Source of the DNA: Cryptomeria japonica
Lineage: Eukaryota > Streptophyta > Pinopsida > Cupressales > Cupressaceae
Reading direction: 5' to 3'
Assembly (NCBI RefSeq): GCF_030272615.1
Contig: NC_081406.1
Span: 140,588,361 to 140,648,360, forward strand
Length of the DNA: 60,000 nucleotides
The notes beneath the pieces are model-generated. The model ran no database searches. It was not told the origin of the DNA and worked only from the letters and a program-made list of their open reading frames with translations. Below, piece by piece: positions 57,500 through 60,000 of the stretch. A program made the position numbers and the translations under genes. Numbering within the stretch: position 1 is the stretch's first letter; each line of letters opens with the position of its first letter.

Positions 57500-58974
57500 T
57501 GTAGACGTATAAAAATGACCATATTCCTAAATGAATATTTTATGTTCATTTCTCTATTTAATTAAATCTAATTTAATTAAATTATCCACATTCTTCTATT
57601 TTATTAAATAAATTATTCAATTTATTTAAATAAAATTCACTATATCCATTTAATGAATAAATCATTTTATTCAATTAAAACCCCCTAGCCACTTTTAATT
57701 AAATTCAAATTTAATTAAATAGTTATCCTAAATTGAATAAATCTAATTCATTTAATTTCCCCAAATTATAACCAAATTGAATTAAATCATTTAATTCAAT
57801 TAAATCCTATTATCCCCCATCCACTTGCAAAATCCCAAACCCCTTCCTAATCCCTTCTAGAATCTTCTAATCGATTCTAATTAACCTAACCCTCCTCTAA
57901 ACTTTGTCACATCCCTAAGCAAAGGGAGGTCACTTCTGAAATGACCCAAAGTCTTGGATAACCATTGAAGGTTTTCAACCTTCAACCACCAAAACCCTTA
58001 AAGTCTTTGAAAACCATTGAAGGCTTCCAACCTTCAACCACTTAATCCCCAAAGTCTCCAATAACCATTAATGGTTATTTCAAACCCTCCCACATGGTTA
58101 AAATATTTGTTTTGACTCAACCTCTACCCAACCCAAGGGTCTCATCAGGCCATTAATGCATTGACCAGGATTATCTCTTAATCATTTGCACAAAGGTTTA
58201 TCCTTAGATTAAATCTTAATCCATTGGGTAAACCTAACTTAGACTTGACCCTTAGCCTTTAGATAACCATGAGGTCTTCTCAGGCCTTTAATGCCTCCAA
58301 CCTCTTCTTTCAACCCAATCCTGTGTGGACATTTGTCACCATGTCATTGGTGCCAATTGTGCACATGGATCCTCAACTTTCAAACTTGGCCCTTGATTAA
58401 ACCTTTCAATCCTGACCATCCATTGCCTTGTTTGTGCTATAAATAGAGCTCTCAATCCTCCATTCTAAACAATCATCTTTCAAATTTGAAGCATCACACT
58501 TATGCTCAAATTCTTTCAAAGCTCTCATTTCATATATGCTCCCCATTTAGCCTCTTTAGATCATAAATTAGACTAATATGCATGCTTAGATTACTTTCTT
58601 TATCATTTTAGTTCAATCATAGACTAAATATGGTATGCTAGGATAGTATTCATACTAATCTTGTCATCTTATAGTTAGTTTATTGCATTTTAGCATCATA
58701 CATAGCTTACACCACATCTCATACTAAAATCAATCAAAAACATCTCTCGTTCTCATATTTGCCATCCCTAAACCATTTTGCTCAGTGATCTGAGAACAAA
58801 AATGTTGGTTTGAGGGACATTGTGAGATAGAGAACCATGGGACCCTCCTTGGGAAGCTGAGTAACACTACGTTACTCCATAGCTTGCATCAAGAAGTCCT
58901 ATGTGTGTGTGTGGACTAGTTTTCTATAATATTTTCACATATTAAGTTTTATTCGCCCACTTTTCCCGCATACA
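57500..58974 (+). repeat. Tat-2 3' LTR
   Basis: It is 1,475 bp long and aligned to the 5' LTR with one single-base length change (in the CTCTTT(T)AGATC region). About 14 differences were counted by eye, most of them C/T or G/A. Confidence 0.93.
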
Positions 58975-58979
58975 CTAAC
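58975..58979. repeat. Tat-2 target-site duplication, right copy
   Basis: CTAAC, identical to 40540-40544. Confidence 0.85.
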
Positions 58980-60000
58980 TGTACACTCTCCTTAGCTATC
59001 AAGATTTACTACTGAAGACTGTCCTATTTGCAGTGTCTATACATCTTTTCATTTCCTCATTATTTACAACACCACACAATTCCAAAAGTGCTACTTCTTT
59101 GACCTCCCCATCTCTCTTGACAGTGTCAAGTCTCCTAGCCTCAATTTAATTATACAAAGATAAAGGTATCTCCTTCAAAATTTCAATTAAGGCTTTCTTA
59201 TAGATGTCTATATATAACAAAATAGCCTCTTTTAATTCACTTTTCTCATTCTCTTCTAAATCTTCATAATACTTTGATATATTTTTCAATATTCCATCTT
59301 TTGTAATTTCATCAATAAGCTTAGCACAAGTCATTGTGGTCTTACTTGTTCCAGTATCATCACACTTCTTCTTTTTGCTTGTGGTGGTTGGTGTGTCTAG
59401 TTTCCTCTTTTGCATAAGCTTCCTTGTCGGTGGTGGAGGTGTAGTAGGCTTAGTTGCCTTTCTAACAAGTCTCCTCCTAGGCTCTGCCTTCTTCTGCTCT
59501 ATCGGTGGTTTTACCACATTCTTCCTTTGTACCCTTTTGAAAGCCAAAGGTTTATTATCCTTAGAATTAGATTCTAAAGTGATAGGGGAAATGTGAACTT
59601 GTGGCTTCTTCGCTTTTGCAATACCAACCTCTGTCGGTTTAGCAGCTTATTTTGATTTGGAACCCAATTGAGTGTGTATCATATAAATCATATCTTGTAC
59701 ATATGCAGACTTCTTTTCTATTTTTTTTCTCTTCTCTTCCTATTAAAAATAGTTTTCACTTCAAGAGCCTTCTCTCCTGCTGTACCAAAATGTTTTTTCT
59801 TATCATCTAATGGGGCATCTAACGACATCTTTGCATAGAGTTCAAAAATGCTATCATTCATCTCATATCCAAGCTCAGTAATCCAAATTTGCCTAGGTTC
59901 AACTGTTGCCATAAGAGTTTCATTAGTTTTTACCATGAAACAAATGTCAGTGGAATACTTCTCCACAATGTTCTTTGAAATTCTCTCCCTTTTCCTCATG
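58980..60000 (-). pseudogene. Element B extra ORF, upstream part (continues past the window)
   Basis: Minus-strand coding pieces run from the right edge. The 59999-59718 piece is charged and shows RQIWITELGYEMNDSIFELY. The 59547-59146 piece lies in another frame. It is very basic at first (RRRLVRKATKPTTPPPPTRK) with a KKKK cluster that looks like a nuclear localisation signal, then acidic and helical (YYEDLEENEKSELKEAILLY). The ORF was split by Tat-2 at the CTAAC site. I do not recognise a family; an extra ORF of a copia-like element is the best guess. Confidence 0.5.

Larger units (their letters stand above)
40545..58974 (+). mobile_element. Tat-2: Ty3/gypsy Tat-lineage element with antisense PMD gene, 18,430 bp
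   Basis: LTRs of 1,476 bp (40545-42020) and 1,475 bp (57500-58974) are flanked by CTAAC duplications. I counted about 14 differences by eye, near 1 percent. The internal layout matches Tat-1, but the leader is longer and carries two 21-nt box arrays. The 3' region is 4.9 kb and holds an antisense, apparently spliced gene. Gag-Pol has six in-frame stops and no visible frameshift. The insertion lies in the extra ORF of element B, so it is younger than B. Confidence 0.93.

Overview
The window is plant nuclear DNA made almost entirely of nested, mostly decayed transposable elements. No ordinary host gene, rRNA or tRNA gene is visible. The AT-rich background, two Ty3/gypsy elements of 16 and 18 kb, the copia remnants and the stacking of insertions fit a large seed-plant genome. 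A gymnosperm is plausible, but the sequence alone does not prove it.

Layout. 1-1791 (minus) is a broken ORF of unknown family. 3370-4470 (minus) is the coiled-coil ORF remnant of an LTR element (C), followed by an LTR-like stretch (4698-5250). 6443-7965 is the 3' end of a minus-strand copia element (A): LTR, polypurine tract and RNase H end. The rest of copia A (RT, integrase) reappears at 20821-22314. Between the two parts lie a 3.8-kb satellite of 90-bp units (9042-12845) and a probable DNA transposon (about 12859-20818). That transposon has a broken DDE-type transposase on the plus strand, a multi-exon companion gene on the minus strand, and unusual hairpin repeats near both ends.

At 22315 a second copia-like element (B, minus strand) is inserted into the integrase of A. 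B is itself split twice. Its LTR is interrupted by Tat-1 (23194-39262, 16,069 bp). Its internal ORF is interrupted by Tat-2 (40545-58974, 18,430 bp, with CTAAC target duplications). B continues beyond the right edge.

Tat-1 and Tat-2 are plus-strand Ty3/gypsy elements of the Tat lineage. Both have long LTRs, a long leader with a conserved small ORF of 127/128 codons, gag-protease with a G-patch, RT, two RNase H domains (the second archaeal-type), integrase without a chromodomain, a long 3' region and a purine tract. Both pol genes carry in-frame stop codons but no frameshift that I can see.

The most striking content is in Tat-2. (1) Its leader holds two arrays of an 8-base box, TAGCGC(A/G)T, recurring at exactly 21 nt with unrelated 13-nt spacers. 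(2) Between pol and the 3' LTR lies an antisense gene with its own TATA box, a 25-codon first exon, a 1,053-nt intron with consensus splice sites, and a second exon encoding a plant mobile domain (PMD). (3) The intron of that antisense gene holds a third box array in its own sense direction, spaced 21-21-18 (60-nt super-period). Both Tat elements also carry arrays of short hairpins whose stems differ in sequence but still pair.
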